A stretch of 64,000 bases of DNA from Marinobacter sp. F3R08 (GCF_018860425.1 NZ_JAHKPI010000014.1:1237069-1301068), one strand, 5' to 3'. Positions 1-9,176 are shown, counted from the stretch's first letter. Notes: generated from the sequence alone by a model not told the origin. Made by a program: numbers and translations.

Positions 1-147
1 CGTTGTGGTCAGCATACCGAAGATATGCTGCTGCAAACCTATCGTCGGGATACCGGGGAGATCATGCATGACCTATCTGTGCCGATTTATGTGAATGGCA
101 AGCACTGGGGTGGTTTCCGGCTTGGATATCGTCCGGACAATCACTGA
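1..147 (+). CDS. Methyl-accepting chemotaxis protein, C-terminal fragment
   Basis: Only the last 48 codons are in the window; the reading frame is open from base 1 and stops with TGA at 145-147. The visible tail contains RRDTGEIMHDLSVPIYVNGK followed by HWGGFRLGY. From memory, this is the conserved end of a group of gammaproteobacterial chemoreceptors that carry a small sensory module after the signalling hairpin. The ligand and membrane topology cannot be judged because the rest of the gene lies upstream. The family call is a recollection of this signature, not a domain search. Confidence 0.6.
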   Translation, partial: RCGQHTEDMLLQTYRRDTGEIMHDLSVPIYVNGKHWGGFRLGYRPDNH

Positions 148-215
148 TCGTCCCGGGATATTCGCCTGTGACGGCTGTGGTAGACTCAGGTTAACAATCC
201 AAGAGGAGGCTTGCC

Positions 216-581
216 TTGAGTGAACCGGAGTTTATTCCTGCTGACCCGGATCCCGCATCCCGTCGTTCAGACCCGGCCCGCAATCTTGCGGTCGTGGTTT
301 ATATCCTTCAGGCATTGTCATTTTTCGTCGGTGGCATTACCGGATTGGTGGGCGTTATCATCAATTACGTCAAACTGGACGATGTTCGCAATACCTGGGT
401 GGAACGACATTTTCGATGGCAGATCCGCACCTTCTGGATCGGTCTTCTCTGGACGGTCATCGGTGTAGTGACGACAGCGCTGATCATCGGTTGGTTTATT
501 CTTCTTGGCATTTCCATCTGGATCATCTACCGGATCGTCAAGGGGGCCCTGGCCCTGAATGATGGCAAGGCGCCCTCCTGA
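216..581 (+). CDS. DUF4870-family small membrane protein
   Basis: This 121-residue protein starts with TTG, six bases after a strong ribosome site (AAGAGGAGG, 201-209). An N-terminal soluble stretch of about 23 residues precedes a hydrophobic segment (about 24-52), a polar loop with HFRWQIRTFW, and a second long hydrophobic region (about 72-108). The loop and the spacing of the segments fit the DUF4870 (Tic20-like) family of small inner-membrane proteins. No biochemical function is established for bacterial members that I can name. It stands alone between a chemoreceptor gene and a convergent MFS gene. Confidence 0.7.
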   Translation: MSEPEFIPADPDPASRRSDPARNLAVVVYILQALSFFVGGITGLVGVIINYVKLDDVRNTWVERHFRWQIRTFWIGLLWTVIGVVTTALIIGWFILLGISIWIIYRIVKGALALNDGKAPS

Positions 582-595
582 GCGGGTGCCAGTGA

Positions 596-1909
596 TCAGT
601 CTTCGGTAACTTCTTTCAGGCGCAGGGCACTGAGCGTGCCCGCCAGCCCCATCAGGCCGAGAACGATAATGACGGCCACCGGCGAGATCATCGACACGAG
701 CGCGGTGAGTCCGCCGGTGACGAGTAACAGAACGCCAATCACCGTGTTGCTCACAGCCGTGTAATCGGTGCGCTTGTTACCCCCGGCCATATCCACCAGA
801 TAGGTTTTACGTCCCAATCGTACCCCGGCATGGGCGATGCTCAGAATGAAAAATGCAACCGGGTAGAACCAGACACTGCCAATCTCAGTGCCCACAAGCC
901 ATGCGGTAACACCAACGACCAGACAGGTAGCGCTGGCCATAGCGGCACCGCGTATCATGACCCTGCGACTGGAGGTGTCCGCAGCCCAGCCCCAGAAACT
1001 GGCGCTGAGAGAGCTGGCAAGGCTGCTGGCCAACAGGAAGACACCCAGCATCCAACCGATATCGGACTCTTTCTGTGCCAGCACCACGAAGTAGGGAGAT
1101 GCCAGTGCCGAGCAGAGCAGCAGCGCCCGCGTGATCACGAAGTTTCTGAAGGGAGCGTCATCGCGGAGCAGTGACAGACTCCGGAATGCCTCGTTGATGG
1201 CATTGCCGCCACCACCGGTTTCACCGTTGTACTCTTCCACCCCGGCAAACAGGAAGCCGGCAATAACCCAGAGCACACCGGCCAACAGCAGAAGTATCGT
1301 GTAAAAGGCAATGGTGGGGTCGCCCCGTTCCCAGAACAGCAGGGCGGTCAGCACGACGGTGGCCGTGCCGCCGATCGTGGAAGCAAGTCCTCCGAGCCTC
1401 CCCCGGCGGGTTTTCGGAATGCATTTGCCCTGAACGTCTTTCATGGACACCGAGCAGAATCCGCGGGCCAGGGAAAACACGATGAGAGCAACGATGATCC
1501 CGTAGCCGGCTGCATAACCCTCAAGAAACCAGATACTGGCCGCCATGGCCACAACACTGGCGGCCTGTCCGAAACTTCCCAGGGTCCAGAACCACTTGCG
1601 GACAGGTTTGCGGCGTACCCAGGCTGCAATGACCATTTGCGGAACCAGTGAACCGGATTCCCGGATCGGCACCAGCCAGGCCACAAGGGCCGGGGCGCCA
1701 ATGGCACTCATCAGCCAGGCCAGAACGGTTTTCGGGCTGATCAGAAGATCACCGAGCTTGGTCAGTACATTGCTGGCCAGAATCAGGAAAAAATTTCGGG
1801 GTACCTCGCGACAGGCGTCATCCGGGATGTCTTTACAGACCCGTGCGTCTTCTTCGTTGGCAATCAGGCTGTACAGCTGGTCAATGGTGTCCTTTTTGCG
1901 CTCGGGCAA
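596..1909 (-). CDS. MFS transporter
   Basis: The 437-residue protein has about 10-12 hydrophobic segments and the short charged loops of a major facilitator, including RRGRLGGLASTIGG in a cytoplasmic loop. It starts at TTG, with GGAGG a few bases upstream on the minus strand. About 45 residues of polar sequence precede the first membrane segment. The substrate cannot be inferred: neighbours are unrelated, and the nearest cluster (the iron genes to the right) is co-directional but separated by 84 bases. The call of a permease is firm; any assignment to sugars, drugs or siderophores would be a guess. Confidence 0.75.
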   Translation of the reverse strand: MPERKKDTIDQLYSLIANEEDARVCKDIPDDACREVPRNFFLILASNVLTKLGDLLISPKTVLAWLMSAIGAPALVAWLVPIRESGSLVPQMVIAAWVRRKPVRKWFWTLGSFGQAASVVAMAASIWFLEGYAAGYGIIVALIVFSLARGFCSVSMKDVQGKCIPKTRRGRLGGLASTIGGTATVVLTALLFWERGDPTIAFYTILLLLAGVLWVIAGFLFAGVEEYNGETGGGGNAINEAFRSLSLLRDDAPFRNFVITRALLLCSALASPYFVVLAQKESDIGWMLGVFLLASSLASSLSASFWGWAADTSSRRVMIRGAAMASATCLVVGVTAWLVGTEIGSVWFYPVAFFILSIAHAGVRLGRKTYLVDMAGGNKRTDYTAVSNTVIGVLLLVTGGLTALVSMISPVAVIIVLGLMGLAGTLSALRLKEVTED

Positions 1910-1993
1910 ACCGCAATCCTCCGGGAAAAGAATTCAGAAGGATACCAGTGTGGCCCGGTATCCTTAAGCCCGGTTTACGGCAGGGGCGGTGGA

Positions 1994-3088
1994 TCAGACC
2001 AGATGATGATCCCAGTAGACAGGCAATGTCGCAATCTCGCGAGCCGGTTTACCTGCGCCCACCTGAACGAGCCTGCCACGACCGGAGGAAACCAGAAAGT
2101 CGCCACCGGTTAGCGCCTGGACGCCGGCACAGTCCGGGATAGATGCCCGGCTGACGAGCTCTCCGGTACTGCCCCGGAACACCACGATGGTGCCTCCAAC
2201 GGGTGAGGCAGCGGCGACCAGATCGTTTTCCGGATGAGCCACCACGCTGGCGATATAGTTAGCCAGAGCCTTCTGGGTATCCTGGTCAAAGCGGTATTCT
2301 CTCAGTTTCCCGTCTTCCAGGCGCGCCAGCAGCGGGGGCGTCTCATAACGAGGCCCCTGGTATTGATAGGCCACATAAACCCTGCCATTGCCACCGACGT
2401 TTACATGTCGGGCGCTTTGCTGATGATGGTCGGGCTGAAAACGCCCGACGATGTCGCCGGAGCGACGGTTCATCAGCAGCAGGGCCGGCTGCATGGTGTC
2501 CAGGTTGAGCTTCAGGCGGTCGTAATCAGGATGGGTCAGAATGCCGCCGAGCCCAATCACCAGCGTTTCGCCATCGGGATGCAGGGTGAGTTCGTGGGGG
2601 CCAACGCCAGCCAGGTCAAAGGTGTCGGCTCGCTGGTAGTTCCGGTGGGCGTCGTAGACAGCCACTATGCCTTCGCCTGGTTCGTAACGGCTGGCAGTGA
2701 CGTATAACCAGCGGCCGTCAGGTGAGAATACGCCATGGCCGACAAAGTGCTCTCCCGGTTCTGCTTTTACGTGGTGCTTCCGATCTCCGGTGCTGGCATC
2801 GAACACGTAAAAGGACCACCCGGGACGGCGTTCGAAGATAAGAAGCTCCGAGTGATCCGGTCTGTTGCAACCGCTGTGGCACCGGCTCTCAACCGGCGCC
2901 TGCCAGAGGATGTCGCCGCTGCGATTAAAAGCGCTGACGCCGAAACGGCCATCCGGTAGCCCAATGGCACCGGCATAGTGTTCCGGTTGCCCGGTTGCTT
3001 TGCGAGGCAGCAGCGAGCAGCCGGTCAGGCAGACAGCAAGACTGCTTGCGGCCGTCGTTTTCAGGAACGCTCTGCGATTCTGGGGCAT
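1994..3088 (-). CDS. DUF1513 protein, predicted Tat-exported lipoprotein
   Basis: Last gene of the iron cluster. The chosen ATG (3086-3088) has GAGGA eight bases upstream and gives 364 residues. Upstream in-frame starts (3112, 3163) overlap the preceding gene and lack a better ribosome site. The N-terminus has the twin-arginine motif RRAFLK at 5-10, then a lipobox LTGC with Cys24, so the protein is probably exported folded and lipidated. The rest reads as a beta-propeller with repeated blade motifs such as SPDGRWLYVTASRYEPGEG and HPDGETLVIGLGG, as expected for DUF1513. The family commonly travels with imelysin and di-heme oxidoreductase genes, as here. A cofactor-binding or scaffold role in periplasmic iron handling is inference. 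Confidence 0.8.
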   Translation of the reverse strand: MPQNRRAFLKTTAASSLAVCLTGCSLLPRKATGQPEHYAGAIGLPDGRFGVSAFNRSGDILWQAPVESRCHSGCNRPDHSELLIFERRPGWSFYVFDASTGDRKHHVKAEPGEHFVGHGVFSPDGRWLYVTASRYEPGEGIVAVYDAHRNYQRADTFDLAGVGPHELTLHPDGETLVIGLGGILTHPDYDRLKLNLDTMQPALLLMNRRSGDIVGRFQPDHHQQSARHVNVGGNGRVYVAYQYQGPRYETPPLLARLEDGKLREYRFDQDTQKALANYIASVVAHPENDLVAAASPVGGTIVVFRGSTGELVSRASIPDCAGVQALTGGDFLVSSGRGRLVQVGAGKPAREIATLPVYWDHHLV

Positions 3089-3101
3089 GGCGGCGGTTTC
3101 C

Positions 3102-4136
3102 TCAGTCGCCATCACTTGAGTTGAACCCCCGGACCACGCCGATGGCGACGGCTGCCTCATCATTCACCAGGCTGGTCAGTTGAGAAATGTCCACATACAG
3201 ACCTTGCAGGGTCCGGTACTGGTCGTCGGCTTCAAGCGCTGCTGTCATGGGCATGCGGGCGCCAGGGAAGTTGTCCTGAACCTCGGCAAATTGATTGCGA
3301 ATACGGTTCGCCAACCCGGTTTCCTCCTTGGACTCCAGTAGTAGGGTCAGTCCGGGGAGGTACAGTTGTTGTAAACCAATCACAGTGGCTTCCACGGTCG
3401 CCAGACTCTTGCCACTGCGCCAGGCATCTGTGATGTAGGGGTTGCGTTTGCCATTGCCACTGAGCCCCATGGGTCTTGCCAGTCGACGTTCTTCCAGAAT
3501 TTCCAGTGCTGCCATGCCCGCGCGAATGGTGGTGTCGCGGTACAGTTCGTTTTCAATATAGTGCGCTTTGAAGGCGCTCCATTGGTCAGTCAGGGTTTGA
3601 CTGTTCGTCGCAGCGTGCAGTGCAACGTTGGTCAGCAACTCGCAGGTGTGAGGGGCGGGCAGTGAGTTGTTGCCTGTGTTCATTTCCTGGTCGAACAACA
3701 GATATTCCATCATCGGAAAGCCCTGAACCGCGACACCGGACTCGCGGATCACGGAAGGGGTGATCGTGGAGTCGTTGTCCAGAAGGTAGCCTGCTTTCCG
3801 GGCAACCAGGTTTTTCGGATCGGGCCAGAACTGGAACTGCCATGCGAGATTGTCGGTCTCGATCGGGCCAAAATCGACAAAGCGTACCCGCTGCCACGCC
3901 ACAAAAGCATCCAGCCAGGCACTCTCGACAAGTGTCCGGCTCTTCTCGGTGGGTGCCTGGCAGTAGTTGCGGGCTGCATCTGACAGTTCGCGGGTTTCGA
4001 CTGTGAGAGCCTGATAGCCGCCGGCAATGGCCTCATGCCATTGCTGGCGAGCCTCGGTATCTGCAGTACTGGCCAAGGTTAAAGACGACGTGGCGGCCAG
4101 GGTAGAGATGCAAAGAAACCTGGTAATCGGTTGCAT
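3102..4136 (-). CDS. Imelysin-family periplasmic protein
   Basis: This 344-residue protein has a signal peptide (about 1-23, cleavage near LAS-TA) and the all-alpha imelysin fold signatures WLDAFVAWQRVRFVDFGPIE and WPDPKNL. At the family's GxHxxE metal site it reads GFPMMEY, so the usual His is Pro while the Glu is kept. This variant is seen in the second imelysin of such clusters and suggests altered metal binding. The gene lies 9 bases after the di-heme oxidoreductase, and its stop is 13 bases before the DUF1513 start. A role in iron uptake follows from the family (EfeO/EfeM, IcmP) and from the Fur-like promoter of the cluster. Confidence 0.85.
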   Translation of the reverse strand: MQPITRFLCISTLAATSSLTLASTADTEARQQWHEAIAGGYQALTVETRELSDAARNYCQAPTEKSRTLVESAWLDAFVAWQRVRFVDFGPIETDNLAWQFQFWPDPKNLVARKAGYLLDNDSTITPSVIRESGVAVQGFPMMEYLLFDQEMNTGNNSLPAPHTCELLTNVALHAATNSQTLTDQWSAFKAHYIENELYRDTTIRAGMAALEILEERRLARPMGLSGNGKRNPYITDAWRSGKSLATVEATVIGLQQLYLPGLTLLLESKEETGLANRIRNQFAEVQDNFPGARMPMTAALEADDQYRTLQGLYVDISQLTSLVNDEAAVAIGVVRGFNSSDGD

Positions 4137-4145
4137 GGCAGATCC

Positions 4146-5552
4146 TTAGAGTGAATTCAGGAAATCAATCAGGGCTGAGCGTTCGTCCGCGGGCATCTGT
4201 GAGTATTGCTCGACAGCGGGTAGAGCTTCTCCACCGTGCCACAGGACTGCCTCTTCCAGTGTACGGGCGCGCCCGTCATGCAGGAAACCTGACTGGGGAT
4301 TTACAACCTGCGCCAGGCCGGTGCCCCAGAGTGGTGGTGTACGCCATTCATTGCCGTTGGCCAGAAACTCATCGCGGCCGTCTGCCAGGGCAGGGCCCAT
4401 ATCGTGCAGCAACAGATCGGTGTAGGGCCAGATAGTCTGGTTGCTCAGGTCCGGGCGATCGGCAACTTCACCGGTTTGATGTCTGGGGGTATGACAGCCG
4501 GCGCAGCCGATCTCATTAAAAAGTTTCGCGCCCTTCTGTACCGATTCCGAGTCCAGATTCCGGCGAGCCGGCACCGCCAGACTCCGGGCGTAGAAGGTTA
4601 CAAAGTTGGCCACCTTGTCGCTGACCTCCGGCTCACCGCCATGGGTAAAGCGTTCGCAACGCTGCTCGGAGGTGCAGTCGGTGGCAGGCTTCAGGGACGA
4701 GGTCAGTCCCATGTCCCCTGCAAAGGCTCCCATACTCTGCTGGTGCACGTCTGGTTCTGCGGCTTTCCAGCCGAAACGACCGGGCAGCGTTTGTTCAGTT
4801 GCCAGGTCCCAGACCTGGTTCAGCTTTCCGGATATCCCATTGTTGTCGGTATCGTCAGGGTCATGCAGAGCCCTGAGATCGTCAATGGGAATGGCTTCCA
4901 GCAGACCCATGCCAATCATCTGGGGTGCTACACGGGGTGAGACCAGAAGATTGTCAGGAAGCGGTCCATAGTTCGGATTCTCTATGCGATAAACCGGTTT
5001 GCGCAGTTCCACCACGGTACCGTCGGCCAGTGTTTTTTTAACCGGCCGCCACTCGATAACCAGATCAGCCTCCGGCTTGGCGGCGGGCAATGCCGCGGTC
5101 TGCAACTGGCTGCCATAGACTGGTGCCGGTTTGAAACCATGCTTTCGCAGGATGTCTGCATCACGGTCAGGGTCTGCAGGTACCGCCAGTCGAAGGAACA
5201 GGGATACGGGGGGTTCATCCACGCCGGGCGGGTGACCGCGACCATCCTTGACGTGACATCCCTGGCAGGAATTGGTGTTGAACAGGGGGCCAAGTCCATC
5301 CCGGGCGTCTGTGCTTGCCGGCGCTTCCACCCAGGGGTTACGGAAGAAACTGTTGCCGACACTGAAATCCAGCCGTTTGGTCATGGACAAGTTGCGTTGG
5401 GGGAGTGAATAGGCATTGGTATCTGCCTGGTCCACAGTCCCCTCGCCACCAGTGGCCGGGGTCATCTGGATAGGGTATCCCGCGTGAGTCTGGGCAAGGG
5501 TGGGTGTGCTGGCGATTGCCAGCACACCCATTAGAGCCATCGGTCGCATCAT
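4146..5552 (-). CDS. Di-heme oxidoreductase (DHOR / cytochrome-peroxidase-like)
   Basis: The 468-residue precursor has a signal peptide (cleaved about after LAQ, residue 21) and two heme c sites, CQGCH in the N-terminal third and CAGCH in the C-terminal third, as in the di-heme oxidoreductase family distantly related to MauG and cytochrome c peroxidase. Its ATG sits two bases after the stop of the upstream imelysin gene, so translation is probably coupled. It is expected in the periplasm and needs the cytochrome c maturation system. In imelysin clusters it may oxidise or reduce iron during uptake; that role is inference. Confidence 0.85.
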   Translation of the reverse strand: MMRPMALMGVLAIASTPTLAQTHAGYPIQMTPATGGEGTVDQADTNAYSLPQRNLSMTKRLDFSVGNSFFRNPWVEAPASTDARDGLGPLFNTNSCQGCHVKDGRGHPPGVDEPPVSLFLRLAVPADPDRDADILRKHGFKPAPVYGSQLQTAALPAAKPEADLVIEWRPVKKTLADGTVVELRKPVYRIENPNYGPLPDNLLVSPRVAPQMIGMGLLEAIPIDDLRALHDPDDTDNNGISGKLNQVWDLATEQTLPGRFGWKAAEPDVHQQSMGAFAGDMGLTSSLKPATDCTSEQRCERFTHGGEPEVSDKVANFVTFYARSLAVPARRNLDSESVQKGAKLFNEIGCAGCHTPRHQTGEVADRPDLSNQTIWPYTDLLLHDMGPALADGRDEFLANGNEWRTPPLWGTGLAQVVNPQSGFLHDGRARTLEEAVLWHGGEALPAVEQYSQMPADERSALIDFLNSL

Positions 5553-5554
5553 AG

Positions 5555-6850
5555 TCAGAACGCGTGTCCGGCATCATCTGGAGACAGTGCTTCAATACCC
5601 AGATCCCGAGCGGCTTCCTCAATGGAACCGGTCTGCGCAACCAGCGCCATAATAGCGCCGTTGACGATTCGGGAACCCTCGGCATTCCCCGGGGCAATCA
5701 TGGTGTCGAAGGTCATAGGATTGCTGCTGCTCTCTGCCCGGGCCTTCATGAGACCGAGGGCTTCCATGGAGGTTTCCAGCTGACGATTCAGGCGGGCGTC
5801 CAGCTCCGGATCCGTTTGCTGAACCAGGTCAGACAGCGACGGGCCTGATACCAGACTGCCATCCACGCGGCGATAGGTGCCGGTGTAAACGTTCTGAATG
5901 CCTTTGCCGTTATAGTAGTGAGAGTTATGAGTGTTATCACTGAAGCAGTCGTGCTCGTCCTCGTAGGAGTTGGCTTCAAGAGCGACCTTCATTCGTTCAC
6001 CTGCCAGTTCCCCCAGGGACAGAGAGCCCATGCCAAACAGCATTTTCTGGACGCCTTCGTTAGCATCGGCGGCAGTCAGTTGGGCACGATAGTTGTCAGT
6101 GGCACCCGGCGCCCACTGGGCGACCATCCAATCGAGATCGGACACCAGCAGATCAGTCACCGCATCAAGGTATTCACCGCGGCGCTCGCAGTTACCATTG
6201 GTGCACTCAGCGCCGACGGCGTAGTCGGTCACCGGACGTTCGCCCGCGCCGTGTTCAAAACCGTTCAGATCCTGCCCCCAGAGCAGGAACTCTACGGCGT
6301 GGTAGCCGGTAGCCACGTTGGCCTCAGAGCCGCCGATTTCATTCAGGTCTGCTAGCAGCCCAGGCGTCAGAGTGGTTACGTCGAGTGTCTCACCACCGAC
6401 GTTGACACTGGTGTTGGCAATGATATTGGCCGTTGCACCACCGTTACCGAGTTCGTGCTGATAGTCATCGGCTTTGACGTAATCAATCAGCCCTTCATCC
6501 AGAGGCCAGGCGTTCAGCTGACCTTCCCAGTCATCAACAATAGCGTTGCCGAAGCGGAAGACTTCTGTCTGCTGGTAGGGAACCCGCGCTGCCAGCCAGG
6601 CGTCTTTGGCCGCTCTCAGGTTAGCTTCTGTCGGGTTGGCGATCAAACGGTCGGTTGCCTCATCCAGTGCACGAGCTGTGATCAGCGCGTCTTGGTAGTT
6701 GGCATGCGCGAGATCTGCATAGTGACTCACAACGGATGCCTTGGTGGCCGGACTGGGGGATTCGGCGGACCAGGGGGTGTTTGCGCAGCCGGCGGTCAAG
6801 AGGGCCGTAATGGTAAGCGCCAGCGGAGCCGGGCGAAACATGGAAGTCAT
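5555..6850 (-). CDS. Imelysin-family lipoprotein (IcmP-like)
   Basis: First gene of the four-gene iron cluster. Of three nearby ATGs (6862, 6850, 6841), 6850 is chosen because GGAG lies six bases before it, giving 431 residues. The N-terminus is a lipoprotein signal with lipobox TAGC and Cys22. The hallmark GYHAVEFLLWG (GxHxxE) is intact, in contrast to the paralogue at 3102-4136. Pseudomonas IcmP belongs to this family and was first named as an insulin-cleaving metalloproteinase; the family is now generally linked to periplasmic or outer-membrane iron binding. A promoter overlapped by a Fur-box-like sequence lies about 50 bases upstream. Confidence 0.87.
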   Translation of the reverse strand: MTSMFRPAPLALTITALLTAGCANTPWSAESPSPATKASVVSHYADLAHANYQDALITARALDEATDRLIANPTEANLRAAKDAWLAARVPYQQTEVFRFGNAIVDDWEGQLNAWPLDEGLIDYVKADDYQHELGNGGATANIIANTSVNVGGETLDVTTLTPGLLADLNEIGGSEANVATGYHAVEFLLWGQDLNGFEHGAGERPVTDYAVGAECTNGNCERRGEYLDAVTDLLVSDLDWMVAQWAPGATDNYRAQLTAADANEGVQKMLFGMGSLSLGELAGERMKVALEANSYEDEHDCFSDNTHNSHYYNGKGIQNVYTGTYRRVDGSLVSGPSLSDLVQQTDPELDARLNRQLETSMEALGLMKARAESSSNPMTFDTMIAPGNAEGSRIVNGAIMALVAQTGSIEEAARDLGIEALSPDDAGHAF

Positions 6851-6898
6851 TCCTTTCTCCATAATCTGTTAATGGTGGTGCAAATAGGAAGGATTAGC

Positions 6899-6934
6899 GT
6901 TAAGGATTATGATTGCCGGCCGGCAGAAAGGCAA
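6899..6934 (-). promoter_or_regulatory. Sigma70-type promoter overlapped by a Fur box candidate
   Basis: On the minus strand TTGCCT (6929-6934) and CATAAT (6906-6911) are separated by 17 bases, a good -35/-10 pair. The 19 bases 6899-6917, read on the minus strand, match the Fur consensus (inverted repeat of GATAAT type) at 14 of 19 positions by hand count and cover the -10 element. The site is about 50 bases upstream of the imelysin lipoprotein start. Repression by Fur-iron is therefore likely but unproven. Confidence 0.6.
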
Positions 6935-7033
6935 GCTGGAAGAGGGAGTGTTTGATGCGTGCGACAGGATGAGGTTCTTGCTCTATGTGGCCGTGATCGG
7001 GCTTAATGGCTCCGTTACCAAGGAGCTATTTTT

Positions 7034-7873
7034 ATGCTGAGCTATCTGCACGCCTTCCACGCCGGCAACTTCGCTGATGTCCAGAAACACGGGGCATTGG
7101 CGCTAGTCCTCTCCATGATGCAGGCAAAGGCGTCCGACATCGCCTGTTTTGATACCCATGCCGGCAGTGCGGTATACGATTTGCGCAGTGAACGGGCCCG
7201 GAAGACGGCAGAGGCCGATGACGGAGTCCAGCGATTGTGGCGGGCCCGGGAGGGGCTCCGGTCAGCGGACTGGATGCCGGTTCTGGACGTTCTGACAAGA
7301 TTCAATGCCGGCAGTGGAGAGCTTTCCGTGTATCCGGGCTCTCCGGCGTGGTTCCAGAGCTTTCTTCGTTCCGGGGATGGGCTCACTCTGTTTGAACTCC
7401 ATCCCTCGGAGGGTGAGCAGCTCGCCGGCTGGGCGTCTGAAGCCTCCGTTCGGGTGCTCAGGCAGGATGGCCTGGCGGGATTACTCCGGCAGTTGCCACC
7501 CAGGCAGCCGCGCCTGCTGACATTGATTGATCCGTCGTACGAGATCAAATCGGATTATCACGAGGTTGCTGAAACTCTCGAGAAAGCATGGCGAAAGTGT
7601 CGTCATGGAGTCTATCTTGTGTGGTATCCCATTCTTACCAGTGGCTTGCAGGAACAACTGAAAGAGTCCGTTCGCGCCACCGGGGTTCGGAAGGTGTTGT
7701 GCAGTGAAGTTCATTTGCGAAAACCTCCGGACAGAGGCATGACGGGTTCCGGTATGCTGGTGGTGAACCCACCGTGGGGATTTGATAGCCGACTGTCCGA
7801 AATGATGATCGATATTGCCGGGCCTGATGTGATGAATATTGATCATGATCTGGAGTGGCTGGTGCCTGAATAG
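7034..7873 (+). CDS. rlmJ: 23S rRNA (adenine(2030)-N6)-methyltransferase RlmJ
   Basis: The 279-residue protein matches E. coli RlmJ in length and in its N-terminus MLSYLHAFHAGNFADVQKHG. The catalytic motif IV is DPSYE at 166-170 (DPPYE in many relatives), followed by IKSDY. It transfers a methyl group from S-adenosylmethionine to A2030 of 23S rRNA in the cytoplasm. AAGGAG lies nine bases before the ATG. The gene diverges from the iron cluster. The next gene starts 34 bases after the stop, so the two may be co-transcribed without a functional link. Confidence 0.95.
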   Translation: MLSYLHAFHAGNFADVQKHGALALVLSMMQAKASDIACFDTHAGSAVYDLRSERARKTAEADDGVQRLWRAREGLRSADWMPVLDVLTRFNAGSGELSVYPGSPAWFQSFLRSGDGLTLFELHPSEGEQLAGWASEASVRVLRQDGLAGLLRQLPPRQPRLLTLIDPSYEIKSDYHEVAETLEKAWRKCRHGVYLVWYPILTSGLQEQLKESVRATGVRKVLCSEVHLRKPPDRGMTGSGMLVVNPPWGFDSRLSEMMIDIAGPDVMNIDHDLEWLVPE

Positions 7874-7907
7874 ACACGCTGGTGGACGACTTGAAGGAGC
7901 ATACGGA

Positions 7908-9176
7908 TTGGCAGAACGACGAGTGGAAGAAACAGGAAGCTCATCGCCGCCCCTGGGGCTCATTCCCATCACTCATTGGAAAGTGCCGGAAACATCCGTA
8001 AGCCGCTCGGTCAAGGATGCGTTTCAACAATATCTGGCGCAGCTTCGGGTGGGGGCAAAGCAAGCCGATCAGGCATGTGAAAACCTGGACGATTTGCCTG
8101 AACTATCCCGGTCGGGATTACAGACCCTGGCTCCGGCTCCGGACTATGCCTCGGTAGCACAAGAGATTTCGAACGCCTTTGATGCTCTGTGGTCGGAAGA
8201 AGGCGGTCAGCGGGACATCAGATTTCTGGTGGCGCCCCCTTTCTGGGGCGTCCGTTCGGCACTCGCCTGCTTTCCGGAGCTGGAGCCGGTGTCGGGTGGA
8301 GAGTCCGGTGCCTGGACGTTGATAACGCCGCCCGAGAACCTGTTATTGGATGACCAGAGCGCCCGCGACTGGTGGGACCAGCAGGATCTTTCCAGGCCGT
8401 GGGTTATTGCTGAATTGGGTGACTTCTGGCTTCGGCATTTGTCCGGGCTTTCGCTGATTCGCGAGTTGTTGCGGCGGATTGCTGCTGGCGGTCTGGCGCC
8501 GGGAATCGTAGGTTGTTCGAGTTGGTGCTGGCAGTTTTGGTCCAGTTATATCGAAGACGTCCATTTTTCCCCGTTAACACCCGAACCCATGGATGCTGTC
8601 AGCCTTGGATCCTGGTTTGAGAATCTTGCCGCCAGTGGCGGTCAGGCTCCGGTGTCTGCGCGGATGGCCAATGATGGTGCCGATGTACTGCCTGTGTCAG
8701 AGCCGTCCCAGGGGAAAAAAAATAAGCGTAACGGGTTCCTTCGGGAACTAGCTGCGGTAGCTCGGGGCAATCCGGGTGTTGCATTGGCCATCTGGCGGCG
8801 TGCGCTGAGGTCGCGACCCGAGGAGCAGGCAGATAGCGGGGAACCCGGGCAGACGGCAAGTGCCGAGCCCCGTGCTTCCCGGGTCTGGGTTGTGCCCTTT
8901 GACCAGTTAAGGCTTCCCGCTGTGCCTCAGACGCAGGGCGACAAGATTGGTCTGGTTCTCCATGCCCTGTTGTTGCACGACGGTCTGGATGATTCAGGGC
9001 TTGCTCTGGTAACGGGCATTCCGGAGTACGAGTTGGGGTTCGTGTTGACCCGGCTAGCCCGCTCGGAATTAATCGGACGTGGGCAATCCGGCGGCTGTTG
9101 GCAGGTTCTCGCGTCAGGATATCCCTCTGTTCGCCGACATCTGCAAAGCTGGGGTTTTCCGGTAGATCCTTTTTAG
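7908..9176 (+). CDS. Unrecognised protein, ATPase-like remnant with C-terminal winged helix (inference)
   Basis: The preferred start is TTG at 7908 with AAGGAG eight bases upstream (422 residues); an in-frame ATG at 7839 lies inside rlmJ. I do not recognise the family. It has no signal peptide or membrane span. The order of segments resembles an AAA+/STAND module: beta strand with RDIRFLVAPP (102-111) where a P-loop would be but without GK[ST]; a hydrophobic strand PWVIAEL (164-170) then a helix; GIVGCSSW (199-206); a helical GNPGVALAIWRRAL (287-300). The last 95 residues look like a winged helix. A low-complexity linker (about 241-275) splits it. The stop codon is part of the ribosome site for the MscS gene 10 bases later, so the two are translationally linked. 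Confidence 0.55.
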   Translation: MAERRVEETGSSSPPLGLIPITHWKVPETSVSRSVKDAFQQYLAQLRVGAKQADQACENLDDLPELSRSGLQTLAPAPDYASVAQEISNAFDALWSEEGGQRDIRFLVAPPFWGVRSALACFPELEPVSGGESGAWTLITPPENLLLDDQSARDWWDQQDLSRPWVIAELGDFWLRHLSGLSLIRELLRRIAAGGLAPGIVGCSSWCWQFWSSYIEDVHFSPLTPEPMDAVSLGSWFENLAASGGQAPVSARMANDGADVLPVSEPSQGKKNKRNGFLRELAAVARGNPGVALAIWRRALRSRPEEQADSGEPGQTASAEPRASRVWVVPFDQLRLPAVPQTQGDKIGLVLHALLLHDGLDDSGLALVTGIPEYELGFVLTRLARSELIGRGQSGGCWQVLASGYPSVRRHLQSWGFPVDPF

